Shown piece after piece: positions 25,601-33,145 of a DNA stretch of 48,162 bases (position 1 is the stretch's first letter; each line of letters starts with the position of its first letter). Location: positions 1-48,162 of the IMG/VR virus record IMGVR_UViG_3300025881_000023; one strand, 5' to 3'. The notes beneath the pieces were generated by a model. It was not told where the DNA came from and made no database searches. It saw only the letters and a program-made list of their open reading frames with translations. Position numbers and translations under genes: made by a program. The stretch is from a virus.

Positions 25601-27567
25601 GGGACAACTACACTCTGCCCTATTATAGTTTTTTCTTGCTGACTTCTTTTTGCGTAGTATATTTTAAATCCCTGGACCTGACTTTCAATAAATGTTGGAA
25701 TTGCAATATCTGTAAACGTAACACCCAGTATATTTATTGACTCTTTAAGTTCGAAGCCAGTAGTAGTCTCAGAGCTTTCATTAAAAAGGCTGGGACTTAC
25801 CTGGGTAGAGTTTCCTGCTCCTTCCAGCCCAATAAAAGTAAAATTGTCGTTCTTGTTTGGGGGCATTTTGTGATGCCTGATATTTGTATTCCCAAGATGA
25901 AGTCCAAGATCTACAGGGTCTCCAGCACTATTAACACTCCAGACAGAGAAGTCCTCAGTGTCGGGGTATAACTCATCCTCATTTTCCCAGTAGCTCATGT
26001 CTGTGCTACCCTCGTCTAGTAAATATTGAGAGTCTGTAATTTGATAGATCTTTGAATCTGGGTAGAGGTCTTCAAATTCTGAGACATCTAGCCCTAGGTC
26101 TTGAAGCGCATTACTTGCATCTGAGATTGATGCAGTTTCATATTTATTAATTCTGTCTATAAGCTGTTCCTCTCTTCCTGGTATATGATACGCATAAGTT
26201 TCTGATCCGTCCTTAAGCACAAAAGAGATGTAGAATGCGTATACCTCAGAGCGCCGATATCCTCTGTACTTGTGTGACATTCTAACATCTTTGTATCCCT
26301 TTCTTACATTTGATGCAAAGAATGAATCATTTAGGTCATCTTTCTGCAGCTGCTTATATGTGTCAAACGCATTCGTATAACCAGAATTTAACACGCTTGC
26401 CTTAAATCTTTTTGGATCAAATTTTCGTACCTGGGTGTTAGTAGGAATTACTTTAATGTTGTTTGCAAAGCGCTGATATCCAATATCTCCTCGTGCCCTT
26501 AGGTTAGAGATGTACAGTCTGTTATCTAATTGTACAAATGATTTAGCAGTTTCGTATCTAACAGAGTCAATTACTACTTCAGAGATAGATGCTGCTGATG
26601 CTTGTTCGAGTCCGGTATAGGTAATTTCTAGATTTACAAACTGTTCACTGTTTGTGCCTTCTGGTATTTGTACAATATCTAGTTCGTACGCAAACTCACT
26701 AGACTCTTGATTGATTCCTCCTCCAAATCGTTGAATAATTACGGGCCGTACGTGCGTGTAATTGGATGGGATAGGGATATCTACTATCCAACTGATGGAC
26801 TTGTTTGATTGTGAACCCTGTGGATCACCTGTAATTGTTTCTGTTGGGATAGCATCTTCATGCTCAGTAACTACGTGTACAGGGTTAGATGTAACCAAGT
26901 AATTGGTCCTGTTGAGATCTTCGTCTACATAAGCTAGTGCTAAATGATATGTCCCACTAACAACACCCCCACCCTCTTCTATTTTAATGTCTCTAAACTC
27001 TGGTACGAATCCTGCGTTTAAGAATAGATCTAGCTTTTCTACTGTATAGTCTGGGTTGCTATACAATCTGGTAAAGTTGCTGCTCTTTTGTTGACGAGTA
27101 ATATTAAGTACTCTTGGGGGATTGTAATCAGATATGTATTCAATACCTGTATTAGCCTCTACAGTTTTTTGCATATAATTATCTGTAAAGTATACAAGAG
27201 TTTCCCCGTTCACATCAGTCTTAGATGTAGCCTCTATTGTGTTAGAAGGCTTAAAATTAAGTGCAGCATTTCTGTAGATTATATCGTTAGTTTTATCTGC
27301 AGGATCTACAATAGAAATAGCGCTTGTAATCGCTCCATTTAGTTCGTAGTTAAAGAACAATACTATCCTCCCATCTTTAAGCGCACACTGCCCGATAATA
27401 TTAGTTATGGAAAATCCTCCTACATTCGTAAAAGCAGTTGTTCCTTGTTCATTTACAACAGCACCTTTTTGATAGTATAAATTAGCATTAAGAGCATCTC
27501 TGTAGGTGCCATCCGGTTGATCCACTCTCTCTGGATCTTTTGTCATTCCTGCAATAAACTTCTTCAT
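22663..27567 (-). CDS. Muzzle / tail-stabilisation-type protein (1634 residues)
   Basis: Large beta-rich structural protein. The N-terminus (FIAGMTKDPERVDQPDGTYR, then NANLYYQKGAVVNEQGT) is typical of the long tail-stabilisation proteins of Bacteroidota phages, in which a terminal list of Asn/Gly-rich strands begins with NEQG or NEKG. The region around residue 1208 (LHTERSLFVTRG, then VGSGDIF, GYGG, RKVYMMSE and WFLDNIP) is the part I recognise best; crAss-like stabilisation/muzzle proteins carry the same order of motifs. In the known crAss-like virion the muzzle forms the distal end of the short tail and holds cargo. Position between the fibre cassette and the cargo genes fits this role. The length is at the upper end of what I would expect. 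Confidence 0.7.
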   Translation of the reverse strand: MKKFIAGMTKDPERVDQPDGTYRDALNANLYYQKGAVVNEQGTTAFTNVGGFSITNIIGQCALKDGRIVLFFNYELNGAITSAISIVDPADKTNDIIYRNAALNFKPSNTIEATSKTDVNGETLVYFTDNYMQKTVEANTGIEYISDYNPPRVLNITRQQKSSNFTRLYSNPDYTVEKLDLFLNAGFVPEFRDIKIEEGGGVVSGTYHLALAYVDEDLNRTNYLVTSNPVHVVTEHEDAIPTETITGDPQGSQSNKSISWIVDIPIPSNYTHVRPVIIQRFGGGINQESSEFAYELDIVQIPEGTNSEQFVNLEITYTGLEQASAASISEVVIDSVRYETAKSFVQLDNRLYISNLRARGDIGYQRFANNIKVIPTNTQVRKFDPKRFKASVLNSGYTNAFDTYKQLQKDDLNDSFFASNVRKGYKDVRMSHKYRGYRRSEVYAFYISFVLKDGSETYAYHIPGREEQLIDRINKYETASISDASNALQDLGLDVSEFEDLYPDSKIYQITDSQYLLDEGSTDMSYWENEDELYPDTEDFSVWSVNSAGDPVDLGLHLGNTNIRHHKMPPNKNDNFTFIGLEGAGNSTQVSPSLFNESSETTTGFELKESINILGVTFTDIAIPTFIESQVQGFKIYYAKRSQQEKTIIGQSVVVPSWYEDQIALGNRMSNAAHGPYLDAWFLRGLLPTYFSRYHQIPGDQIPNYNSSSGNKRVIGAFTFHDFNMLKNKHTLSGASHIDVQKVLNMRMWAGGPKKKAGNNAPYMLDGDWINPTIGNTQWYEWTDEGEQSVHGDPDDTTANPAGVANYWTSIWIAQRYYNPNYVNTSSTQWSTDQIESAPYFLNNYQTIFTLALNSKTYITGSTLLNNTDSSAFKDVDYLMHFAGESCMAFGLSSGLPVLIEERSFTSTNGYVEWWQDAKWKTATGSVNSTTVGLDLEEVNVTNSSGSKIYGGWPTMFLVNLCSYKTNVYKPFDQQKLVWTGYYQAVDSTDRPVSSATRAKGPQEPTYKTETVFGGDTYVGRYSFRTTSQDWGAVFFKGGSEIDNSSNWATSSWQAVTGAGVQSVPPFYRAVDPWATVYNFFCESDDLLGFRHQGDNTEGVSVGESMFFDGSIGADVLFNGPNNDNTKSENLLYMNNYSAVQDVKVTAPLPKKLFNPTFYPTRTIRSTVDDGSIQDKYRFFLALDYKDIPRNRGAITKAFTLGSILYLHTERSLFVTRGRQQLGLSDNTQAFVGSGDIFEQNPDELIPTTEGYGGSDCQFASLTTRFGQFFVNRRDRKVYMMSENIEELSSVGMEKWFLDNIPYQLESYIDLGDDINFDSPTGNFGFNATYDPKYKRIILSKRELIPIGTFLVTLTGGYTINVDSVTNDAITISGNFPALGGKATFSFSDTNNFRASGWTISYYPEIKVWGSRHSYLPNLFANNQREYYGLTNTGPTNVWEHSNFASPGNFYNTQYNFEFEFIDNTEVASPKIFTALRYWLEVVEPTGIGQSSVLYKHTSPGFDAFYVYNSTQISGDGTDPINYLSNARLVNNFWYINQFRDKSTYELNTSTVLANGELNVQDDFNQGSTTTLFNTSMFTEEGIVNGDYINANKSWYNQKRFVDHYLGIRLINNNLDGNLIYLYSAGTKFRQSFR

Positions 27568-27588
27568 TACTAATATATTTAAAGTGGC

Positions 27589-27789
27589 CTATAATTGATG
27601 GTAATCCCCGTTAGGGAAAGTAAACCTTTGAATGTCAGAATCCCAAGTCCCTTCGTAGTGTTGACCTACTTCGTGATCATTTCCATGAATTGAATGCTCC
27701 TTGTATACGGCCAAAACGTTTTCCTTGGTCTCGTCAAAGATTTTATACGCCCCAGAGACGCAACAGTACCATGCTGATTGTTGTGGCAT
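27589..27789 (-). CDS. Small protein of the fibre cassette, 66 residues, function unknown
   Basis: Not recognised. It begins with MPQQSAWYCCVSGAY and is rich in aromatic residues, His and charged residues, looking like a compact beta-hairpin protein. There is no signal peptide or membrane segment. The start codon shares one base with the stop of the 270-residue fibre-tip gene (TAATG), which supports the reading frame and coupled translation. It could be a fibre chaperone or small tip subunit; this is guesswork from position. Confidence 0.55.
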   Translation of the reverse strand: MPQQSAWYCCVSGAYKIFDETKENVLAVYKEHSIHGNDHEVGQHYEGTWDSDIQRFTFPNGDYHQL

Positions 27790-28601
27790 TATGATTCCTC
27801 TATGGTTATTGTATCTAAAGATAAGTCACCCCTGAAGCTGTCTGTTCCGACATATACGAAATATATGTATCTATTACCCGTATCCGTTCTTATGCTGTTT
27901 AAGCTGACGGTGATCTGTTGCCAATTCGAGGAGTTACCATTAAAACTCACAGAGCTTGGGGTGCTGGTTCCGCTACTTCTAGTCCAAGCAGTATTGTTTT
28001 GCTGACTACTGTCGTATCGGCAAAGAAGCGTGGTGTTGGACGAACCGTCAGTTGTACTTAACTCGGTGCTTACATACACATAAAGAGAACCACAGTCCCT
28101 TCCATATCCATGCATGTAAAACTTAAGGTCTAAGTTGTTTGTCTGATCTGTGATTGACGCGCCTGGGTCGAACCCAGGCATCCTAGCGATGAAAACATTA
28201 TTGGTATCTAAGGTTCCAGACGTCTCGGCAAAAAGATACCTAGTGTTAGAACTAGTGTCATGGCCCCCACTACCGTTATGAGCTCCTGCGGGGCCAGTCT
28301 GACTAGACCCAGTAGCGTTCGAGTCTACACGAAAACCAGTAGCCGTTCTTGTAGAAGTGGAAAACCACCTGTTATTCAAATCCGAACAAGCATCTGTTCC
28401 GCTAGCCCAGTTTGCATGCGTCCCGTTGGGAGACCATCCGTTACCGCTGCTAGTAAGAACTACTACTTGGTTGTCAAACTCCCACTCCTGACTATACAAA
28501 GAAGTTGCCCTTCCCTGAAACCTAGCGATATTAGCTATTGCATTGCCAGCATAACTAGCAATATTAGAGAACAGAATTCCAGAGACTGAAGCAATAGGCA
28601 T
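27789..28601 (-). CDS. Probable receptor-binding fibre protein with MAM / jelly-roll-like domain
   Basis: The first 35 residues form a hydrophobic-repeat N-terminus (ASYAGNAIANIARFQG) that may anchor or trimerise. The rest is beta-rich. EWEFDN near residue 40, the central ARMPGF, and LDLKFYMHGYGRDCGSLYVY at about 154-175 follow the strand pattern of MAM-type (concanavalin-like) domains, which bind glycans or proteins. The gene lies at the end of the fibre cassette and is joined to both neighbours by TAATG overlaps. Inference: it provides the host-recognition tip. A plain structural beta-sandwich is the alternative. Confidence 0.55.
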   Translation of the reverse strand: MPIASVSGILFSNIASYAGNAIANIARFQGRATSLYSQEWEFDNQVVVLTSSGNGWSPNGTHANWASGTDACSDLNNRWFSTSTRTATGFRVDSNATGSSQTGPAGAHNGSGGHDTSSNTRYLFAETSGTLDTNNVFIARMPGFDPGASITDQTNNLDLKFYMHGYGRDCGSLYVYVSTELSTTDGSSNTTLLCRYDSSQQNNTAWTRSSGTSTPSSVSFNGNSSNWQQITVSLNSIRTDTGNRYIYFVYVGTDSFRGDLSLDTITIEES

Positions 28602-29647
28602 TACGCAATCTCAATGTAATCGTTAGACGGAGTAAAGAAGATCGTGTTTGCGTCGAGGGCGTAACCCACGATGCGGGCATAGTGACCAGAAGTGGTAGGA
28701 ACAGTAGTGGTGAAGCTACCGTTTGTGGTAAGGTAAACCGCCTTGCCAGTAGACAAGCTCGTACCCCCATTAGAAACCTGGACAACACCTCTCAGCAGCA
28801 TGCCTCTGTTACTGGTGTTACCAGTAGGTACAGCAAGCAAAGAGGCATTTGCGGCAGCCGAAGAAACAGCAGCAAAAGACCAACCTCCAGAGCCATTGTA
28901 GTAGTAAGCCCTACCTGCTGTTGTAGATGTATTACTACCGAGAAGCGTTACTTGACCTCCATTGCCTACATTTCCGTCAGATGTAATTCCGTCGTCGTCA
29001 AACACATATCTGTCCAGGTATGTGTCGCCAAGATGGAATGCATCTACACTGGCCTGTCCGAACTCAATGTGATTGCTCGTATTAACCTTAGCAATGTTTA
29101 ACCTTGTTGCGCTGGTGTTGTCTCCCGTGATTGGGATATTATTATCTAGCTGTACTCGGTATCCGTTGGTGTCTAAATGACTGCCAAGTTGAGGAGATTC
29201 GTCTTCAACAACGTTTGATATGCCTGACCCGCTTCCAGCGTCTGCCCAACTAGTTGTTACCGTAGTGCTATTTATGCTGGTGGCCTCAAGCACCTGCCCA
29301 GCAGTAGGCAACGAAGAAGGAAAGACTATCTTTTGGTTTTGAGTGAAGCTTGACGGAGCTAAAAGCGTAATACGATTGGTTCCCGCCCCAGCTTCATAAA
29401 GCTCGACGCACCCCTGCGCGGCGTTGCTGTCTTCATATATCCTTAAGCAGCCAAAGTTTGCCGTGGCGCTTGTTCCGCCAAGATCAACAAACTGTTGTAC
29501 TATGTTCCCGCCGCTACCCTTGTAATTAAGAATACCGTTCGTGGCAAGAGTAACGTCTCTTGTGGCATCGGCTATAGTAAGGTCAGCGGTAGCCAAGTTA
29601 TCGACTACCGCATCACCTTCTACTAATATTTTCTTCCAAGTTGCCAT
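28601..29647 (-). CDS. Tail-fibre-like protein, MATWKK type (348 residues)
   Basis: Starts with MATWKKILVEG, nearly the same as the start of the 390-residue fibre protein (MATWKKVLLEG), so the two share an N-terminal module that may attach to the virion. NVVEDESPQLG at about 144-154 is a module typical of aquatic phage fibres and is also found in the 157-residue protein. The C-terminal third (GMLLRGVVQVSNGGTSL, then VGYALD) looks like a trimeric beta-structure tip domain. Composition is Gly/Ser/Thr/Asn-rich. Base composition is higher in GC than in the neighbouring 456-residue fibre gene. The stop overlaps the next start (TAATG). Confidence 0.7.
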   Translation of the reverse strand: MATWKKILVEGDAVVDNLATADLTIADATRDVTLATNGILNYKGSGGNIVQQFVDLGGTSATANFGCLRIYEDSNAAQGCVELYEAGAGTNRITLLAPSSFTQNQKIVFPSSLPTAGQVLEATSINSTTVTTSWADAGSGSGISNVVEDESPQLGSHLDTNGYRVQLDNNIPITGDNTSATRLNIAKVNTSNHIEFGQASVDAFHLGDTYLDRYVFDDDGITSDGNVGNGGQVTLLGSNTSTTAGRAYYYNGSGGWSFAAVSSAAANASLLAVPTGNTSNRGMLLRGVVQVSNGGTSLSTGKAVYLTTNGSFTTTVPTTSGHYARIVGYALDANTIFFTPSNDYIEIA

Positions 29648-29658
29648 TTACAAAAGCC

Positions 29659-29862
29659 TTATGCTTTTTTGAGTTTTTTTCCCTTTTCCGAGATTTTAGG
29701 TTCGGCTGCTTGTGGCTCTTCTTGTTTTGCTTGGAGTTTAGAAAACTCGTTTTCAAGTTTATCCAAAAGAGCTACCACTGTACGGGCGTCTGATGCCTTA
29801 ACGCTTACTGCCTTTACAGCTTCTGATAAGAAGTACACTTCGGTTATGTCTAAATTTAACAT
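29659..29862 (-). CDS. Small coiled-coil protein in the fibre cassette (67 residues)
   Basis: Begins MLNLDITEVYFLSEAVKAV, has a heptad-like helix (VVALLDKLENEFSKLQAKQ, about residues 28-46) and a Lys-rich tail ending KKLKKA. Not recognised beyond this. It lies between two MATWKK fibre genes and next to a second small helical protein, an arrangement suggesting assembly helpers or chaperones for the fibres. No membrane segment was seen. Confidence 0.55.
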   Translation of the reverse strand: MLNLDITEVYFLSEAVKAVSVKASDARTVVALLDKLENEFSKLQAKQEEPQAAEPKISEKGKKLKKA

Positions 29863-29885
29863 TGTATTTGGTTTTTAAAATGTTT

Positions 29886-30059
29886 CTATTTTGCCTTCAG
29901 TTGATTCTGAAGTTTGTTTACTACGTCGGCCAACAAAAGTACGTCCTTCCCGTCAAACTTTGTTTCGTGCAAAGTTTTTAAGATGAACGTTAACTCTTGT
30001 TGGGTCAGGGTGTCAGTGGCAATTCCACCAACATCCCTGCCCTTACCAAGAAGACCCAT
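29886..30059 (-). CDS. 57-residue protein of a type common beside phage fibre genes
   Basis: A short open frame starts with MGLLGKGRDVGGIA and ends NKLQNQLKAK with a TAG stop at 29886-29888. Its middle (LTQQELTFILKTLHE, then FDGKDVLLLADVVNKLQ) matches a pattern I know from small proteins of marine phages: an L(T/S)Q-E-L-F-L helix, then a GKD/GSE turn, then a KLQ helix. Function is unknown. The start shares a base with the stop of the 390-residue fibre gene (TAATG), like the other real genes here. It fills what would otherwise be a 196-base gap. Confidence 0.65.
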   Translation of the reverse strand: MGLLGKGRDVGGIATDTLTQQELTFILKTLHETKFDGKDVLLLADVVNKLQNQLKAK

Positions 30060-31231
30060 TATGCAGTTTGGATGTACAGATTAGTTCCGTCCCAACCAAG
30101 TGAACCAAGGCCACAGTCATAGTTGGTATTGAGGTCTGACTGAGAGGTTCCAACAGCCATACCTGCAAGATAAGCAGAGTCTTTAGGGGTTCCGCCTTCA
30201 GCCTTAATCATCTGCCACTCAGAGAACGTGGCACCTGACTCAAGGTAGTTCAGCTTGGCATCTCCAGTGTGTGTGGTCAAAGCAGAAGTGTCAACCACAA
30301 AACCTGCATTGTTTGCAGAGCCTGCCGCTGAAGCTCCACTCGCAACCAAAATGGTCTTGTCTTCAACAAGGAGCTCAGTAGTTGACGTAGAGGTGACTTC
30401 ACCTGTAACGCTCAGGTTACCAGCAATAGTAACGTTTGTATCAAACGTAGCAACTCCAGTTACATCAAGCGTTCCTGTGATGTCTGCTCCACCCGCTGAT
30501 ACTGTCAATCCGCCAGCGGTAACCGTGGCACCGCCAGTGGTAACCGTCAAGCCAGTAGCCGCAGTGATTGTAGTTGTTGAAGCGATACTTCCTGGAGCGG
30601 TGAAGGCGGTCGGAATACTAAACGTAACGGAATTGCTGCCTGTGGTCGTAGTAATCTGATTGGACGTTCCCGCTAAATCAAGCGTCTCACCGTTGGTGAT
30701 TACCTGGGCAGTGCCCGTATCAGCAGAAATATTGAGATCGTAACCAGAAGCAACCTGCGTATCGACATAGCTTTTAATAGCAAGAGCAGAAGCAACTGTA
30801 TCGTTACTAGCGGAAACAGAGGATAGGTCTGTATCGATTGCGATGTTAGTTGGGGTAGCTGCGATTCCTGAGCTGTTACCCATAACACTGAGTGCCGAGA
30901 GATTAGCGAGCTTAGCGAAAGTTACTTGGCTGTCTCCGATGTGGATTGTATCGATAGAGCCATCTACATACTGATCGCTATCTACTGAGTTATCAGCCAT
31001 TTTAGCTAATGTTACATTCGCATCGAGGATCTTCAGTGTGGTTACAGCGTCATTCGCGATGGTGACCGCACCACCGTTTGTGATCGTTACGTCACCACTG
31101 ACATCTACGTTGTCGAAGTCTGTTCCGTCGTGAACTAAAATTTGTGCGTCAGACGCGTTAGTTATCGTAACGTCTGATAAATCTCCAACGCTTGATGTTC
31201 CTTCAAGCAGGACTTTTTTCCATGTTGCCAT
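30059..31231 (-). CDS. Tail-fibre-like protein, MATWKK type with repeated beta modules (390 residues)
   Basis: Starts MATWKKVLLEG, then SDVTITNASDAQIL, a DLSDV..QIL module known from aquatic phage fibres. The middle (about residues 205-275) is a run of short Gly/Thr/Val repeats (GLTVTTGGATVTAGGLTVSA, DITGTLDVTGVATF), as in elongated beta-helical or triple-stranded shafts. The C-terminus (NYDCGLGSLGWDGTNLYIQ) looks like a compact end domain. GC content is visibly high: by hand count 38 of 60 bases in 30481-30540. The AT-rich 70-base gap upstream may hold its own promoter. Role inferred: a fibre subunit. Confidence 0.75.
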   Translation of the reverse strand: MATWKKVLLEGTSSVGDLSDVTITNASDAQILVHDGTDFDNVDVSGDVTITNGGAVTIANDAVTTLKILDANVTLAKMADNSVDSDQYVDGSIDTIHIGDSQVTFAKLANLSALSVMGNSSGIAATPTNIAIDTDLSSVSASNDTVASALAIKSYVDTQVASGYDLNISADTGTAQVITNGETLDLAGTSNQITTTTGSNSVTFSIPTAFTAPGSIASTTTITAATGLTVTTGGATVTAGGLTVSAGGADITGTLDVTGVATFDTNVTIAGNLSVTGEVTSTSTTELLVEDKTILVASGASAAGSANNAGFVVDTSALTTHTGDAKLNYLESGATFSEWQMIKAEGGTPKDSAYLAGMAVGTSQSDLNTNYDCGLGSLGWDGTNLYIQTA

Positions 31232-31301
31232 GATATTTTGTTTTTAAATTTATAAATTTTTACTTTTTCGAAAAGTTGTTGTAAATATATAAAATATTCT
31301 G
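31232..31301 (-). promoter_or_regulatory. AT-rich intergenic region upstream of the 390-residue fibre gene
   Basis: This gap contains a perfect 14-base palindrome (AAATTTATAAATTT, 31246-31259) and a 6-bp stem with a 3-base loop (ACTTTT/AAAAGT, 31262-31276). Most neighbouring genes in this cassette abut or overlap, so a 70-base AT-rich gap is unusual and may be a promoter or translation-enhancing leader. No clear Bacteroidota -33/-7 pair was seen. Confidence 0.3.
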
Positions 31302-31775
31302 TTAGGTTACACCAAAGAATAAATTATCATTATCATCTGCATACATACCCCCAGCAAAGGCTGCGGGAGGTGATGCAACAGGGAATTGTTTAAATTCTAC
31401 AACTCCATCAAGATTAACGTGCCCAGTACCATTAGGGGTAAATACTATATCCCCATTACTTACTGACACGATTGATTGTCCGTTAACATCTAAATCACCC
31501 CCTAGTTGAGGTGTTAGATCTTCGACTACGTTATCTAATCCGCTACCACTTCCTACCTCTGTCCAGTTATTTGCATCTGTCCAGGTTCCACCTTGAAACA
31601 CATATGCTGCAGTACCTACAATAGCAAGAAAGCCATCTACCTGTAAGTTTGCGTCAAGGTCGTCTCTTTCTGTGGTATTATCAAAGAATCCAAACCCCTT
31701 AATTTGATTCCCAGTCGCATCTAGAATAGGAGCATTGGCATTGTTGTGCGATACTGGTCCTGGAAAAATTGGCAT
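31302..31775 (-). CDS. Short fibre-module protein (157 residues)
   Basis: The N-terminus (FGFFDNTTERDDL, then AYVFQGGTWTDANNW, about residues 28-71) is a compact beta module. NVVEDLTPQLGGDLDVNG at 82-99 and VFTPNGTGHVNLDG at 111-124 are modules widespread in aquatic phage fibres. The first is shared with the 348-residue MATWKK protein. The short length suggests a hinge or connector piece rather than a whole fibre. The start overlaps the stop of the 456-residue gene (TAATG). The stop is TAA, followed by the AT-rich gap. Confidence 0.65.
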   Translation of the reverse strand: MPIFPGPVSHNNANAPILDATGNQIKGFGFFDNTTERDDLDANLQVDGFLAIVGTAAYVFQGGTWTDANNWTEVGSGSGLDNVVEDLTPQLGGDLDVNGQSIVSVSNGDIVFTPNGTGHVNLDGVVEFKQFPVASPPAAFAGGMYADDNDNLFFGVT

Positions 31776-33145
31776 TAGAAGTCAATAGTTAAGAGTTGAG
31801 TAGGATTTGAATGAGAGAAGGCTTGGTCGTAGGTGCTTCTGTAGAATCGGTAGGATGCTGTTATTCCATAGTCGTTGGTAATATTGTAATCTACTGGTGA
31901 TTGAAAATCAGACAGTACGTTAGTTGAACCGTCTAATAGTATTTGGGTTAAGTTGCCCCAACTTGCTGGATATGCTATCCAGGTGTAGTTTAAAGCTGTA
32001 TTCATTGCAGAAGTTGCAGAGATAGTAAGATTACTTGTATTTCTTATATTATTGTACCCATCAGTAATCAGGGCCCATAATGTTGCTGCTTCTGAATCTG
32101 AGGTTATTGAGCTGGTTGAGTGTGCTCCCACACGAACTCTGTATTGCCAGCTAAATCCTCTTGAGACGCTATTTCTAATTACATTACTCCCACCTCCAGA
32201 GTCTACTACTGTAAGCCTGTACTGTGTACTAGACTCATTCCCGGGGTCTAGTGTAACTACAGTTGCAAGAGTTGCCTGAAGAGCATCGTCTGCAAATCCA
32301 CTTTCTATCAGAGTGCTGCCTCCTTGTACAAAGTTGACACTGTTGTCTGTAGTCTGCGTCGGATCTCCTACGTTGTAGTTAAATCCATATATTTTAACTC
32401 CTCTCCCTATCTCCAATACAGCGCCTACACTAGTAGTAGGGCTGCCATATGTAGAAGAAGTACTTTCAAGTGCAGCACTAAAGCTTGAGAATGTAATATT
32501 AGTTAGGTTATACTTTTCTAATATGTCTCTAACTACCTGTTCTAATGATGTCCCAGATGCTATTGGGCTGCTCATATGAGAGAATGCGGCATCTCCGTTT
32601 GTAATAGTTATTGTTGAGCCTAATGTTGCACCTGTGTCCGGGAAGTCTACATTTTCCCATAATGATGTGCTGTTATTGTACTGCAGTATTTGGTCATCTG
32701 TTGGACTTGTAACAGTTACATCATCTAAGTCATTAAGGTTTTCGACATCTCTAGGTACTGCATCTGATGCAGATTCCCAGACATACCCGTCGGCTGTTGT
32801 ATACTTTAAGAGTGTGTTGTTTGTTGGACTAGGAACATCTTGCAGATCCTCCAGGTCGTGTGGAGATGTTGCAAAAAATGCATTGAGTGCGGTTACTGTA
32901 GCTGCTGCAGTTACGCCCCACACTGTCCCACTGGTGTCTTTGTAGATATCACCGTGTGGAAGAGCACTAAATACTGTAGCATCAGTAACCTCATCTTTAA
33001 GGTCTACCGCTCCTACTCGTTCTGATGCAGATAAACCTCTGGGCAAGAATCGTCTAGTACCCAAAGAAGTTGTTAAGTCCTCTGAGTCCACTGTAATAAC
33101 TACATGGTTACCACCTTCATTTTTTACAATGTACTTACTAGCCAT
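31775..33145 (-). CDS. Fibre-like structural protein (456 residues)
   Basis: Two related modules with the pattern DL.DL.DV..SPT...LL.Y...W are visible at about residues 95-130 and 133-166 (LEDLQDVPSP; LNDLDDVTVTSPTDDQIL), a repeat type known from phage fibres. The rest is Ser/Thr/Gly-rich beta structure. The C-terminal half (GRGVKIYGFNYNVGDPTQ, SWQYRVRVGAHS, SYRFYRSTYD) resembles an Ig-like or carbohydrate-binding sandwich. It sits directly after the ring/tubular-type gene (TAATG), which suggests it may be the fibre closest to the tail body. AT-rich: 18 of 60 bases are G or C in 32461-32520 by hand count. Confidence 0.65.
   Translation of the reverse strand: MASKYIVKNEGGNHVVITVDSEDLTTSLGTRRFLPRGLSASERVGAVDLKDEVTDATVFSALPHGDIYKDTSGTVWGVTAAATVTALNAFFATSPHDLEDLQDVPSPTNNTLLKYTTADGYVWESASDAVPRDVENLNDLDDVTVTSPTDDQILQYNNSTSLWENVDFPDTGATLGSTITITNGDAAFSHMSSPIASGTSLEQVVRDILEKYNLTNITFSSFSAALESTSSTYGSPTTSVGAVLEIGRGVKIYGFNYNVGDPTQTTDNSVNFVQGGSTLIESGFADDALQATLATVVTLDPGNESSTQYRLTVVDSGGGSNVIRNSVSRGFSWQYRVRVGAHSTSSITSDSEAATLWALITDGYNNIRNTSNLTISATSAMNTALNYTWIAYPASWGNLTQILLDGSTNVLSDFQSPVDYNITNDYGITASYRFYRSTYDQAFSHSNPTQLLTIDF

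Noticed and set aside
30490-30570. Short GC-rich repeated bases in the 390-residue fibre gene considered as a CRISPR-like or mobile repeat
   Set aside because: They are in-frame coding repeats of Gly/Thr/Val shaft modules with no constant spacer.
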